A stretch of 64,000 nucleotides of DNA from Nephrocerus scutellatus (taxonomy: Eukaryota > Arthropoda > Insecta > Diptera > Pipunculidae), in assembly GCA_947095585.1 (NCBI GenBank), contig OX352765.1, forward strand, positions 25,574,254 to 25,638,253, read 5' to 3'. Of the stretch, positions 52,778-62,945 are shown piece by piece. How positions within the stretch are numbered: position 1 is the first letter of the stretch; every line of letters starts with the position of its first letter. The position numbers and the translations under genes are program-made. The notes under the pieces were generated by a model that did no database searches, was not told the origin of the DNA, and saw only the letters and a list, made by a program, of their open reading frames with translations.

Positions 52778-53134
52778 AACCTAGCCCATTCAAGTAAAGC
52801 GAGAATACAAAAATAATCTAATCTAACAACCCAAGTAAAAATCTCAACTTGCCTTAGTTTTTCAATGGGGAAAACTACAATTACACATTCACGCACTCCT
52901 CTTGCTCCATCACACCGCATAGCATTTTCCCAAAGTATACGCATTTAGACGATGGTAGGTAGGCAGCCATGCCCAGTCAATGCAATAGGCCTTAAAGTGT
53001 GTAAGAAAACAAAATTTGAAAAATAAAGTTTTTTTTGTTCTTGTTCTTTGTGAATGCATATTTTCAAGAGACTGGCGGGCGTATTTGCAGCAGCGACGAC
53101 TACAGCCTCAGCTCAATCGACGAGTCTGAGCAGC

Positions 53135-53142
53135 TATATAAA
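53135..53142 (+). promoter_or_regulatory. TATA box of cuticular gene 6
   Basis: TATATAAA, 74 bp upstream of the ATG, same offset as in genes 5 and 7. Confidence 0.75.
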
Positions 53143-53208
53143 GCAAGGGTAAATCTAGCAAAGAATCACAGAGTACTTTCATTTGTCAAACATAGCAGAC
53201 TAGCAGAC

Positions 53209-54030
53209 ATGGTTCAAAAGGCAAGAAATCATAGTCGTCTATTCTTGTTCTTGGATTTGGATCGAAATAATTTTCAATAAATGTTATTGTTCTTATTTTG
53301 TTTCTTTCATATATGGATTATAACCACTCGGCGTCAACATAACACAACATACAACAGTTGGTTATCGTTTTTGCTCTTGCAGCAGTGAGTTCGGCAGTTG
53401 TTCTTCCGGCACCATATCCAGGACACTATCCTTATGGTCCAGCAGCTGCGCCTTTGGCTTATGCCCCACTTGCAAAGATAGCCGCTCCAGTCATCGCCAA
53501 AGTAGCTGCCGCCCCAGAGCCATACGATCCAAATCCACAGTACAGTTACAGCTATGATGTTCATGTAAGTCACAACAATTGGTGCTGGATTATTTTTTTA
53601 GAATAATGAAATAATACTACGAGTATGTATTACTCGATAATTATGCAATAAATTAATTTTTTAGGATGCTTCCACTGGAGACGTTAAGAGCCAAAAGGAG
53701 ACACGTAGCGGAGATGTCGTTCAGGGAGCCTACTCATTGATTGAACCCGATGGTACAAGACGTTTGGTCGAGTACACCGCCGATCCCGTTCACGGATTCA
53801 ACGCTGTAGTCCACAGGGAGCCTGTTGCCGCCAAGGTGATTTCCCCAGTCGCCAAGATTCTAGCACCAGCACCACTGTTGCACGCTGCTCCACTTGTTGC
53901 TAAATTGCCAGTTGCTCATTACCCAGGACCAATTGCTCCATACCCAGCGCCAATTGCCCCATATCCATATGGAGCTCCACTAGGTGGACCAATTGCTAAA
54001 CTCGGTTATCCAGGATTACTTCATGGCTAG
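53209..54030 (+). CDS. RR-2 cuticular protein 6, tandem copy 2 (about 194 aa)
   Basis: Exons: 53209-53220 (MVQK, then a GC donor GCAAGA), 53358-53564, 53665-54030. Same architecture as gene 5: signal peptide [24 protein letters not shown] (here [20 protein letters not shown]), Pro/Tyr/Ala linker, RR-2 domain split by a phase-0 intron at DVH|DAS, Pro/Tyr/Gly tail. It lacks four residues of gene 5's linker (the VAKIGG region is AAA here). One difference from both sisters lies in the domain: SQKETRSGD where they have SQQETRSGD. Intact frame, TATA and splice sites, so probably functional. Confidence 0.9.
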
Positions 54031-54529
54031 ATAGAAGAGCTGATTAACGACTAGTAACTTTGTAAATATCGACGACGACAACACCACACGGCAACGACAT
54101 TATTAATTATTAACGGAATTGAATTCAACCCAAAAAAGGTGCAATGAAAGGAAGTAAAACAATCGTATGGTTTAGTTTAAATAAATATAAATAATTAAAT
54201 AAAAAGAATATATACCATACACGCATACGGTGCTAACCTTTTTTTCTGTGTCATATGTATAAGTATCATAATGAAATTGATGTATAAATGTATTTGTTAT
54301 TATTATTCATGTATTGTAATTAAGGCTGTTTGACCGCGATAAATAAATAAATCAAATGTGTTAAAATGTGCAATTAAAAGCTAAATGGTGTTGTTTATTT
54401 ACATAAAATATATATATAATATAGCCGTAGTCCAAACTTTACAAGATCACATGCGCACGTCTATGTGGCTGCTGCCTTATACCTGTGATTACACTACAAC
54501 TGCAGAACGTCTGTGCTTTTTAAATTCTC

Positions 54530-55085
54530 TATATTAACTTCACTTGCCCGTGGCACGGATGTCGGTCGTCGGTTGTCGGTCGTCGTGGAATCTTGCGATC
54601 AATTTTTAACCCACTTCCCGAGGCCCGATTTTATTGAAATTTTGCACACATGTGTATTTCCGGAGACAACACATTCTATTAAAATTTGAGGCCCCTCGGG
54701 CCTCGATGGACAACACTTTTTGCAAAAATTTTGGTGGCCGGGGTCGTGGGCCCCATAAAAATTTTTCAAAAAAATTAACCCGATTTTTTCAAATTTTATA
54801 CACCTCTGTACCTCCGATGGACAACATTTTTTGTAAAGTTTTGGAGTGTACGGGCCCTGAGGCCCAAGGGGTGCTCATAGAAATTTTTTAAATATTAGCT
54901 CGATTTTCTCTTAATTTTTAACACAAGTGTATCACTGATGGACATAACTTTTTGTAAATTTGTTGGAGTGACCCGTGTGGTGTCCATGTAAATTTTTTAA
55001 AAATTAGCCCGATTTTCTTCAAATTTTAACACATACCCATCTCCTATTAGAGAATTTACATGAAAATTAATTTTTATGGGTTGTT
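54530..55085. repeat. Interspersed repeat D, longest copy with about four internal units
   Basis: Units of roughly 100-115 bp, each with (T/C)CGATGGACA(A)CA or ACTGATGGACA, TTTTTGTAAA, a GGGCC-containing GC-rich block, and a CCGATTTT(C/T)TTCAAATTTT segment. It opens with a GTCGGTCGTCGG tandem near 54560 and ends AGAGAATTTACATGAAAATT. Absent from the equivalent spacer after copy 1, so it inserted after that duplication or was lost there. Confidence 0.8.
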
Positions 55086-55454
55086 TTTTTTTGAATCTTA
55101 ACTTACTAACGACCTTAGGCTCAACACAGAACAGCACCCAAAAATGTTTTTTAACATTTCCACGGCCAATAGAACGCATGCAGATTAATGCTGTAATGCG
55201 CACACCTTGTGTGCCATATTTTTTCTACAAGTTATTACTTTGATGGATAAATAATTCTGAAATAAACTCCAGCTAACGAGATTAGTATTTTATCTGCATT
55301 ATATTTAATTGTTAAGCAAAGTGGTTCAAGTCCAATGAATATAAGTTCAGTTGTCACAACATCGCAAAGCAATTAAGCAATATGTTAGATGAGTACACAG
55401 TCTTTCGAATTGGTCAAAGAAGATATAAAATTTACATTAAATAAATAAATTATG

Positions 55455-55585
55455 AGTCGATAAAATGTTTTCACACGACCATAGACGAAAGTGACTGTTT
55501 CCTATACAATGACCTAGCCTCAAAAGTAGACATTATCGACACAAGTGAGTTAACGTAGAAAATAATACTGTTATTTACTGCAGTC
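55455..55585. repeat. Repeat F copy
   Basis: Sister of 48225-48350, at the equivalent position in the duplicated spacer; here it continues into TGCAGTCTCAGCAAACTC. Confidence 0.75.
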
Positions 55586-56189
55586 TCAGCAAACTCAGCT
55601 CGTTACGTAATATACTATAAGAGTGGTTATTTACGCCTTGCTCTTGGAAAGTTTCTTTTGGATTTATTTTAAAAAATGACAGATTTTCCAATGAAGATGA
55701 TGAAGAAAGTATGTTACATACAGATAATATTGCAGAAGAAAAACTTTAAGCGTTTATATCTCAAAAGTAACTCTTTATATTTCATAACCCCTTCATAAAC
55801 TAAGCCATTTAATTAGCAGATACCAACCGCGCTACCTTGTTATCAAAATGGAAAATTTCATATCATGGTACCTTTATTGCTGTAATGAAGAGATTCTCTT
55901 CTTCGAATTGTCGACCGGAAGTATTTTTTGTAACCGTGCGGACAATGCGAAAATCCATCCGATGTTGTTTTCGGAGCGCATTTAGCTGTGTTTTTTTCAA
56001 TTCAAGCCTTTTTTAATATTGTGCACAATTTATTGCACGCCTTACGGTAGAAGGACTCGCACAAGCACTACTTTTTCTTCTGATTTTACTGCAGAGTCAC
56101 TAGAATTTGAGGCTAATCTAAGGACAATTGTCCTGTCTGCTGATGATGTGGATCTTGCCTGCCCATTTTTGATTTGATTTTTTGAACAG

Positions 56190-58420
56190 CTGCAGAAAAC
56201 TGTTCAACTCAGCCAAAAGCTCAAGGAAAGAGACAGTCTACAAAGCATCCCTCAAAGTTTTTTAAAAAAAAAAACTAAGAAAAGCCAAGCGTTTAACCTG
56301 GAGACTCTTATGTGGAAAATAGAAGAGTCCTCTGAGGCTTCAAGGCTTAGGAAAGTACTTTCAACCAATCCCATAATGCCTAGCTGTTTGAAAAAAGCAG
56401 ATGCCTCGTGGACTACCTCTAGCGAAGAATCGCTCAATCTGCTACTATAGACACCCACTTCCCAGGTAGCTCTCATGACATTAGAAACGTAAACCTTAAT
56501 AGGTCAAACTATCTATCACACATATTTCATGATCTTATTAATAGGGACAAATTGCTTTGGGCACTGCACAGCTTCAAGCCATACAAATCTGCAGGACAAG
56601 ACGGCATTATACCAGTCGACCTCAGATATTACCCTACCTGTATTAGAAGTAATTCTAAGAGTTGTCTAGAGTTGGTCCACATTCCGGATTTATGGAGAGA
56701 GGTGAAAGTGGTTTTCATACCTAAAGCGAGCAAATACTATCACCTCAGCCCACAAGATCTCAGACCTATCAGTCTGTCCTTTTAAAAACCTTAGAAAGAC
56801 TGACTGATATCCATTAACGCAATCTGATCGATAAAAGACATCTGTCTAATGACCAACATGCATATTGCAAAGGCAAATCTGTAGAAATAGCTCTACATAC
56901 ACTAGTGAGTTCTATTGAATATTCACTCCACCATAAGGAGTATACAATGGTTGCATTCTTGGATATTGAAGGCGCTTTTAACAACGTTAATACATCGGCG
57001 ATCGCAGCTGCACTTTCGGCCGTGACGGTAGACGACTCACTTGGCGACCTAATTAATATCCTGCTTACAAGTCGGATCATTTATTTAAAACTGGGTGTGG
57101 CGTCTGCAATAGATTTGTCTGCAGAGGAATGCCGCAAGGTGGAGTTCTATCCCCCTTCTATGGAATTTTGTGGTGAACGAGCTGCTGATATACCTGAAAA
57201 GGGATCGCGTATGCGGATGACGTGCTAATACCGTTTCAGGAAAACACCTTAACACCCTGAAGGAACTCTTACAGAATGCTCTTAAAAAGCTAACTAAATG
57301 GGCAGTAATCCCCACAAAACATAACTTGCCCTCTTCACTAGAAAATATAAAATTCCACATGTTGACCCACCCTCTATAAAGGGCACAAGCTTATCTTTCT
57401 ATGATAAAGCTTAATATCTGGTTCTCGTTCTGGACAGAAAGTAAGCTGGCCACCATCCCCTCCAAATCACTATGGGAAGAAGAGGCTATCTCGGAAAATG
57501 AATCAATCAGTTTTTATACTGACAGGTCAAAAACTGTGGATGGGGTAAGCGGAGGTGTTTTCTCAAAATGGCTATATATAAGTCTCTCTTTCCGTCTTCC
57601 TAATCACTGCAGTGTTTTTCAAGCAGAAATCATGGCGTTTAAATAAGTCCTGTCTTAGCTGAAGAGAAACGTCATGTCCACTAAGGATATCCGCATCTTG
57701 TCGGATAGTCAAGCAGCTTTGAGATCCCTGGAATCAGTCTCTACGAACTCTATTGTAGCCCTAGACTGCCGACTGGGAGATTTCGGAGCAGTTCAACAAT
57801 CACCTGTATTGGGTGCCGGGGCAGAGGGAAACTACAGGGAAACTACAGGACCGATGAACTCGCCAAAAATGTTACTACGCTGCCCTTCTACCTGAAAATG
57901 GTTCCCTAGGCCTACCGATTGCTACATCCAAACTCATGTTGAAGCAGGATGCTACTAACAAAACCAACCTTAGATGGATAAATGGTATAACTTGTGTAGC
58001 GACAAATCAGATCTGGCCAAAGCTGGATCCAAAACCTTCTAAATGTTTGATCTCTTTAAACAGAGTGCACATAAGCGCTACGATAGGTGTAATTACTGGG
58101 CACTGTTTTATAGGCAAACATGCAGCAAAGCTTGGTGTATTTTTCAATGACTTCTACAAAGCTGCATGGACTAGAAAGAGGAAAAGACAATTCACCTTCT
58201 CTGCACATGCACAGCTCTTTCTAAAAAGCGTAAGCTTTTACAACGACTTTAACGATTTTTCAAGCACTGACATCAAAAGTCTTCTACGCTTCATTCGAAG
58301 CTCCAACTGGTTCAAAGAGTACGGCGAGAAATCCTCTCGAACCATGTGGCATCACAATGGACCATCTATGGGTCTAAGTTGGTCGGCTTCCTGCCGACAG
58401 CCACCCCAACCTAACCTAAC
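56190..58420 (+). mobile_element. Non-LTR retrotransposon family A, second long copy
   Basis: Coding pieces in order: LWALHSFKPYKSAGQDGIIP, LWREVKVVFIPKASKYY and PQDLRPISLSF (start of the polymerase, 56552-56785), TMVAFLDIEGAFNNVNTSA (first catalytic Asp block, about 56944-57000), a frameshifted GGVLSP region, RNase H (ISFYTDRSKTVDGVSGGVFS, HCSVFQAEI, TKDIRILSDSQAALRSLE; 57500-57760), then DELAKN-type, GVITGHCFIGKHAAKLGVF and the 3' tail CCACCCCAACCTAACCTAAC. It contains stops and frameshifts and lacks the ADD block. It occupies the same position relative to cuticular copy 2 as the element at 48.5-52.6 kb does relative to copy 1. Confidence 0.85.
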
Positions 58421-58439
58421 CTATTCAAAGGAAGCGGGA

Positions 58440-59128
58440 ATATAAAAATAATCTAATCTAACAACCCTAGTTAAAATCTCAGCTTGGGGTATATTTAAAT
58501 GCTACTTCAATTTGTTTAGGTGGTGACGAATTAAGTTAGAATCGTCAGACAACAAAAACGCGTAAGCCTAAATACATATCTAAATATCTAAAAAGTTGGT
58601 TAATGTAACAAGTGTAACAAGGATACATAAGTTTTTACCTATATAATAGACAAAACCAATGACAAAAGAATCAAAATGAGAAAGACGCCAGCTTAAAGTT
58701 TCCAAAAAACAGCCGAGGCATTTAGAGGAGGAAATCAGAAGGTGTAGAAGTCTCGGGTTCGATTATGACCTGAGTCTTTTCAGCATTTATTATATTTATT
58801 TCTATTTTTTCTACGAGTATTTATCTCGGTTCGGAGGGTTCTACAATTATCACAGCGACTATAAGATTTGTTCCAATGGAAATTCTGGGATCTGGCCAAT
58901 ATGGTCTGGAATTTTTTGGAACTAAGCCATTTCTCATCGTCATCTCATCTTATCTTTAATCATTTTCCCTTGGCAGTAAATTTAAAGTTACACGCATTCT
59001 TTTTTTTTACTTTTTTAAATGTCCCGAGTATGTACTCTAAAGGTTTCGGTTTTGTATAATTGCACAGGGGCTTACTAAAGTGATTATAATATTTGTCTTC
59101 TATCTAAAATGATGATCTTTTTTTTGTA
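58440..59128. other. Spacer after the second family A copy
   Basis: The first 45 bp match the end of the first spacer (AATAATCTAATCTAACAAC). The rest shows no gene or repeat recognised. Confidence 0.4.
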
Positions 59129-59798
59129 GGGAAAAATGGAAAACTTCCAAATAATTACTTTTTAACTTCTTCTTCTTAAAAAGGAAGATAAAACAAATAA
59201 TTGTGCAAGAATGCAATCTTTTTTATCCTACCTTGTAATCGATTACCCAAAACATTATTAATATTATTATTATTCAATGAATCAATGAATTCTGAGAAAA
59301 TAAATTGAAACCGGCTACAAACGTGAGGAATGTTATATATTGTAAATTACATTCCTTCGATGTTTATTTTATTTTTTATTTAAATAAAGGGTTTAGCCCA
59401 CCTTATTGCCGTGGCGCAACTCATTCAGCGACTAGTCCCTAGGCAATAAGTTTACGTATAAAAAAATAGGTTGTAGATAACTAAACAACAAAATTTCTCA
59501 TAAGAAGTAGAGCCATTGCGATCTCTTGTGACGTACACACACCATACGCTGATAAGAGTACATTTAAGTACGCATACATGTGTTACTGCTTTTACTTGAT
59601 AAACTAATTTTTTTATATAGGAATTCACTGATCGTAAAAAGTACACGCACACTGAGAAAACGTTCATTTAAATGTGGTGGCGTATACCTAAATTTCATTA
59701 ACTCCTCGCATGCAAGAGTGCCGTTTAGCTGTAGCGAAATTATTTTTGTCGCCTGTTTCTTCCGAATAAGAAACATAACGACGTGTAGTAAGTACCGT
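59129..59798. repeat. Flank duplicate, left copy
   Basis: Direct repeat of 61351-61840. Shared words include ACTTTTTAACTT, CCTTGTAATCGATTA, AACTAAACAACAAAATTTCT, GTAGAGCCATTGCGATCTCT, ACACACCATACGCTGATAAG and TTTAAATGTGGTGGCGTAT. It differs by substitutions and by an extra stretch near 59270-59470. No coding frame is conserved between the copies. Confidence 0.85.
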
Positions 59799-60082
59799 GC
59801 CTTAGTTTTTCAATGGGGAAAACTACAATTACACATTCACGCACTCCTCTTGCTCCTTCACACCGCATAGCATTTTCCCAAAGTCTACGCATTTAGACGA
59901 TGGTAGGTAGGCAGCGATGCCCAGTCAATGCAATAGGCCTTAAAGTGTGTAAGAAAACAAAATTTGAAAAATAAAGTTTTTTTTGTTCTTGTTCTTTGTG
60001 AATGCATATTTTCAAGAGACTGGCGGGCGTATTTGCAGCAGCGACGACTACAGCCTCAGCTCAATCGACGAGTCTGAGCAGC

Positions 60083-60090
60083 TATATAAA
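60083..60090 (+). promoter_or_regulatory. TATA box of cuticular gene 7
   Basis: TATATAAA, 74 bp upstream of the ATG. Confidence 0.75.
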
Positions 60091-60156
60091 GCAAGGGTAA
60101 ATCTAGCAAAGAATCACAGAGTACTTTCATTTGTCAAACATAGCAGACTAGCAGAC

Positions 60157-60978
60157 ATGGTTCAAAAGGCAAGAAATCATAGTCGTCTATTCTTGTTCTT
60201 GGATTTGGATCGAAATAATTTTCAATAAATGTTATTGTTCTTATTTTGTTTCTTTCATATATGGATTATAACCACTCGGCGTCAACATAACACAACATAC
60301 AACAGTTGGTTATCGTTTTTGCTCTTGCAGCAGTGAGTTCGGCAGTTGTTCTTCCGGCACCATATCCAGGACACTATCCTTATGGTCCAGCAGCTGCGCC
60401 TTTGGCTTATGCCCCACTTGCAAAGATAGCCGCTCCAGTCATCGCCAAAGTAGCTGCCGCCCCAGAGCCATACGATCCAAATCCACAGTACAGTTACAGC
60501 TATGATGTTCATGTAAGTCACAACAATTGGTGCTGGATTATTTTTTTAGAATAATGAAATAATACTACGAGTATGTATTACTCGATAATTATGCAATAAA
60601 TTAATTTTTTAGGATGCTTCCACTGGAGACGTTAAGAGCCAACAGGAGACACGTAGCGGAGATGTCGTTCAGGGAGCCTACTCATTGATTGAACCCGATG
60701 GTACAAGACGTTTGGTCGAGTACACCGCCGATCCCGTTCACGGATTCAACGCTGTAGTCCACAGGGAGCCTGTTGCCGCCAAGGTGATTTCCCCAGTCGC
60801 CAAGATTCTAGCACCAGCACCACTGTTGCACGCTGCTCCACTTGTTGCTAAATTGCCAGTTGCTCATTACCCAGGACCAATTGCTTCATACCCAGCGCCA
60901 ATTGCCCCATATCCATATGGAGCTCCATTAGGTGGACCAATTGCTAAACTCGGTTATCCAGGATTACTTCATGGATAG
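60157..60978 (+). CDS. RR-2 cuticular protein 7, tandem copy 3 (about 194 aa)
   Basis: Exons: 60157-60168 (MVQK, then GC donor GCAAGA), 60306-60512, 60613-60978. Nearly identical to gene 6 across promoter, both introns and coding sequence. Differences noted: SQQETRSGD in the domain (as in gene 5), one Pro to Ser in the tail (GPIASYPAP), and a silent change beside the stop (GGA TAG). The RR-2 core [14 protein letters not shown] and [19 protein letters not shown] is intact. The 3' UTR homology stops near 61325, where the duplicated flank begins. Confidence 0.9.
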
Positions 60979-61350
60979 ATAGATGAGCTGATTAACGACC
61001 AGTAACTTTGTAAATATCGACAACAACACCACAGCGGAATTGAATTCAACCCAAAAAAAGGTGCAACGAAAGGAAGTAAGACAATCGTATGGTATGGTTT
61101 AAATACATATAAATAATTAAATAAAAAGAATATATACCATACACGCATACGCTGCTAACCTTTTTTTCTGTGTCATATGTATAAGTATCGTAATGAAATT
61201 GATGTATAAATGTATTTGTTATTATTATTCATGTATTGTAATTAAGGCTGTTTGACCGCGATAAATAAATAAATCAAATGTGTTAAAATGTGCAATTAAA
61301 AGCTAAATGGTGTTGATTATTTACATAATATAGTCTTAGGAGAAAACATG

Positions 61351-61840
61351 TAGGTAAAAATTGAAAACTTCCACATAATAACTTTTTAACTTATTCTTCT
61401 CATGAAAGAACATTTAAAAAAATTATTGTGCAAAAATGCAGTATTTTTTTACCTTACCTTGTAATCGATTATCCGAAACATTATTTTGTATTGAAGATAA
61501 CTAAACAACAAAATTTCTCATAAGAAGTAGAGCCATTGCGATCTCTTGTAACGTACACACACCATACGCTGATAAGAGTACATTTAAGTACGCATACATG
61601 TGTTACTGCTTTTACTTGATCAACTAATTTTTTTATATAGGAATTCACTGATCGTAAAAAAGTAATTAAAAACACATACGAACACTCAGAAAACTTTCAT
61701 TTAAATGTGGTGGCGTATGCCAAAATTTCATTAACACCTCGCGTGCAAGAGTGCACCTTAACGGTAGTGACATTTTTTTCGCCTGTTTCTTCCGAATAAG
61801 CAACAAAACATAACGACGTGCAGTAAGTACCGTCGCATCG
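61351..61840. repeat. Flank duplicate, right copy
   Basis: Direct repeat of 59129-59798; the similarity ends at AGTAAGTACCGT (about 61834), the same point where the left copy passes into the cuticular unit at 59798. Confidence 0.85.
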
Positions 61841-62014
61841 GTACGGCGCGGCATTACCTCAAAATCACATTTATAATTAATAAACCAACAACAGATAAAT
61901 TTAGTTTTGTCGTAGATATTTTAATTTAAAAGGTAATCAAATTAATCGCTTACTTAGCGCATCATCTTTAAATCTCATTAATGTTTTATCTACAGTAGTA
62001 AAAGTCGTACTCAC

Positions 62015-62172
62015 CCAGTATACCATGGTCCCCGAGGACCGTAGAGGAAGCGTTTTGCCGTTTTCCATTTCTTTTTAATAAAACTATTTTTGGTTTTTTG
62101 CTGAAGCGCCGATGCATTAAGACGAGCCATTTCTTCCACTTGACGCACCTTCCATGGCATGAAAATTTTTTG
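62015..62172 (-). CDS. NBEAL: NBEAL-like gene, exon preceding the long intron
   Basis: The acceptor is a T-rich tract ending ATAAAG; the exon begins CAAAAAATTTTC (QKIFMPWK) and ends TACTGG|GTGAGT. It encodes QKIFMPWKVRQVEEMARLN, a basic stretch (KNSFIKKKWKTAKRFL) and YGPRGPWYTG. It is 52 codons plus two bases; those two bases (GG) are completed by the C opening exon 14368-14511. The W-x-x-x-x-R-x-L-x-GPRGPW pattern just before W-x-L-x-x-x-EN is the linker upstream of PH-BEACH in NBEAL proteins. Confidence 0.85.
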
Positions 62173-62364
62173 CTTTATAAAAAAAATTAAAAAAAAAAAC
62201 GAATAATTATTTTGTTGCATAATTTGTTAAGAGGAGAAGGAGGCATATGATGCATAGTGCTAATTTGCTACTTTAATGTTAGTCTATTATTCGTTCATAT
62301 ATCAAACACTAGCGAGGTATTTTAATTATTATTGAAATGAATCTCGTTTGTTAACTTTTTATAC

Positions 62365-62514
62365 CTGAAAGTGTCGACGATTTTCAGCTTGGAAAGTGCC
62401 TCGCTTTTTAGAGGCAGCTTTGCAAGCCTCATAGCACTCGGCCCAGTATCGATTGATCGGTTCCCACAAATTAAGTTCAATTTCACGCTGATAGTTATCG
62501 AATAGTGGTTTGAC
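62365..62514 (-). CDS. NBEAL: NBEAL-like gene, next exon upstream
   Basis: Exactly 50 codons, phase 0 at both ends: acceptor TTCTAG|GTC and donor TTTCAG|GTATAA. Translation starts VKPLFDNYQREIELNLWEP, continues RYWAECYEACKAASKK and ends NRRHFQ, a charged, Trp-containing helical segment. Joins in frame to QKIFMPWK of the following exon. No further upstream exon could be identified with confidence before the window ends. Confidence 0.8.
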
Positions 62515-62840
62515 CTAGAATGAAAAAGTGAAAATACATATTGAGATTAATTAGTGAAGTCCCAGAGATGTCTTGTTGCCGATGTAGAAAACGTTTCAAA
62601 GGTGTACACTTTTGATTGATTAAAAAGTCAGTCAACAAGTTCATTGAAAACTTTTGATGTGTCTTTTAGACAAATTGCCTTAAGGCAAAAATGCATAAGT
62701 AGAAAAAATAGAATAGAACTGACTCGACTACTCATATGTAGTTAATACTCATTAATGTGTAATAGGGCAAGTAAGAAATCTGGATCATTATCAAGTTCAA
62801 TCCGCATCTGCAGTATCATCGATACTGATAAAAGCAATTA

Positions 62841-62945
62841 ACAAGATGTTCAACAGGCGACGTAAAGAGCCAACTGGACAAACGTAGCAGGCATGTAGTT
62901 ATGGGTGCCTACTTTACCCAAATCGATCAGAGTCAACGAGAGAAA
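62841..62945 (+). pseudogene. Relic of a tandem-type RR-2 cuticular gene (exon 3 start)
   Basis: The open frame reads [20 protein letters not shown] and AYFTQIDQSQR, aligning with [20 protein letters not shown] and [13 protein letters not shown] of genes 5-7. The similarity begins at the exon 3 boundary (GATG), with one base lost just after it, and decays past the YSLIEPDG block; a stop follows near 62977. No TATA, exon 1 or exon 2 equivalents were found next to it. It lies in the NBEAL intron upstream of exon 62365-62514, outside the 47.5-kb intron. Confidence 0.75.

Larger units (their letters stand above)
14512..62014 (-). other. Putative 47.5-kb NBEAL intron enclosing the cuticular cluster
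   Basis: The donor is at 62014 on the minus strand (TACTGG|GTGAGT) and the acceptor at 14512 (CTTCCAG|CGAGCCC). The split codon GG|C restores Gly, and the joined protein reads RGPWYTG then EPIEEFWTLSNHEN, matching the NBEAL arrangement in which a GPW segment precedes a W-K/T-L-x-x-x-EN-x-x-RMR-x-KL segment. Everything between is seven cuticular genes and transposons. The alternative is two NBEAL loci or a missing exon between them, but phase and family order argue against it. Confidence 0.82.
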
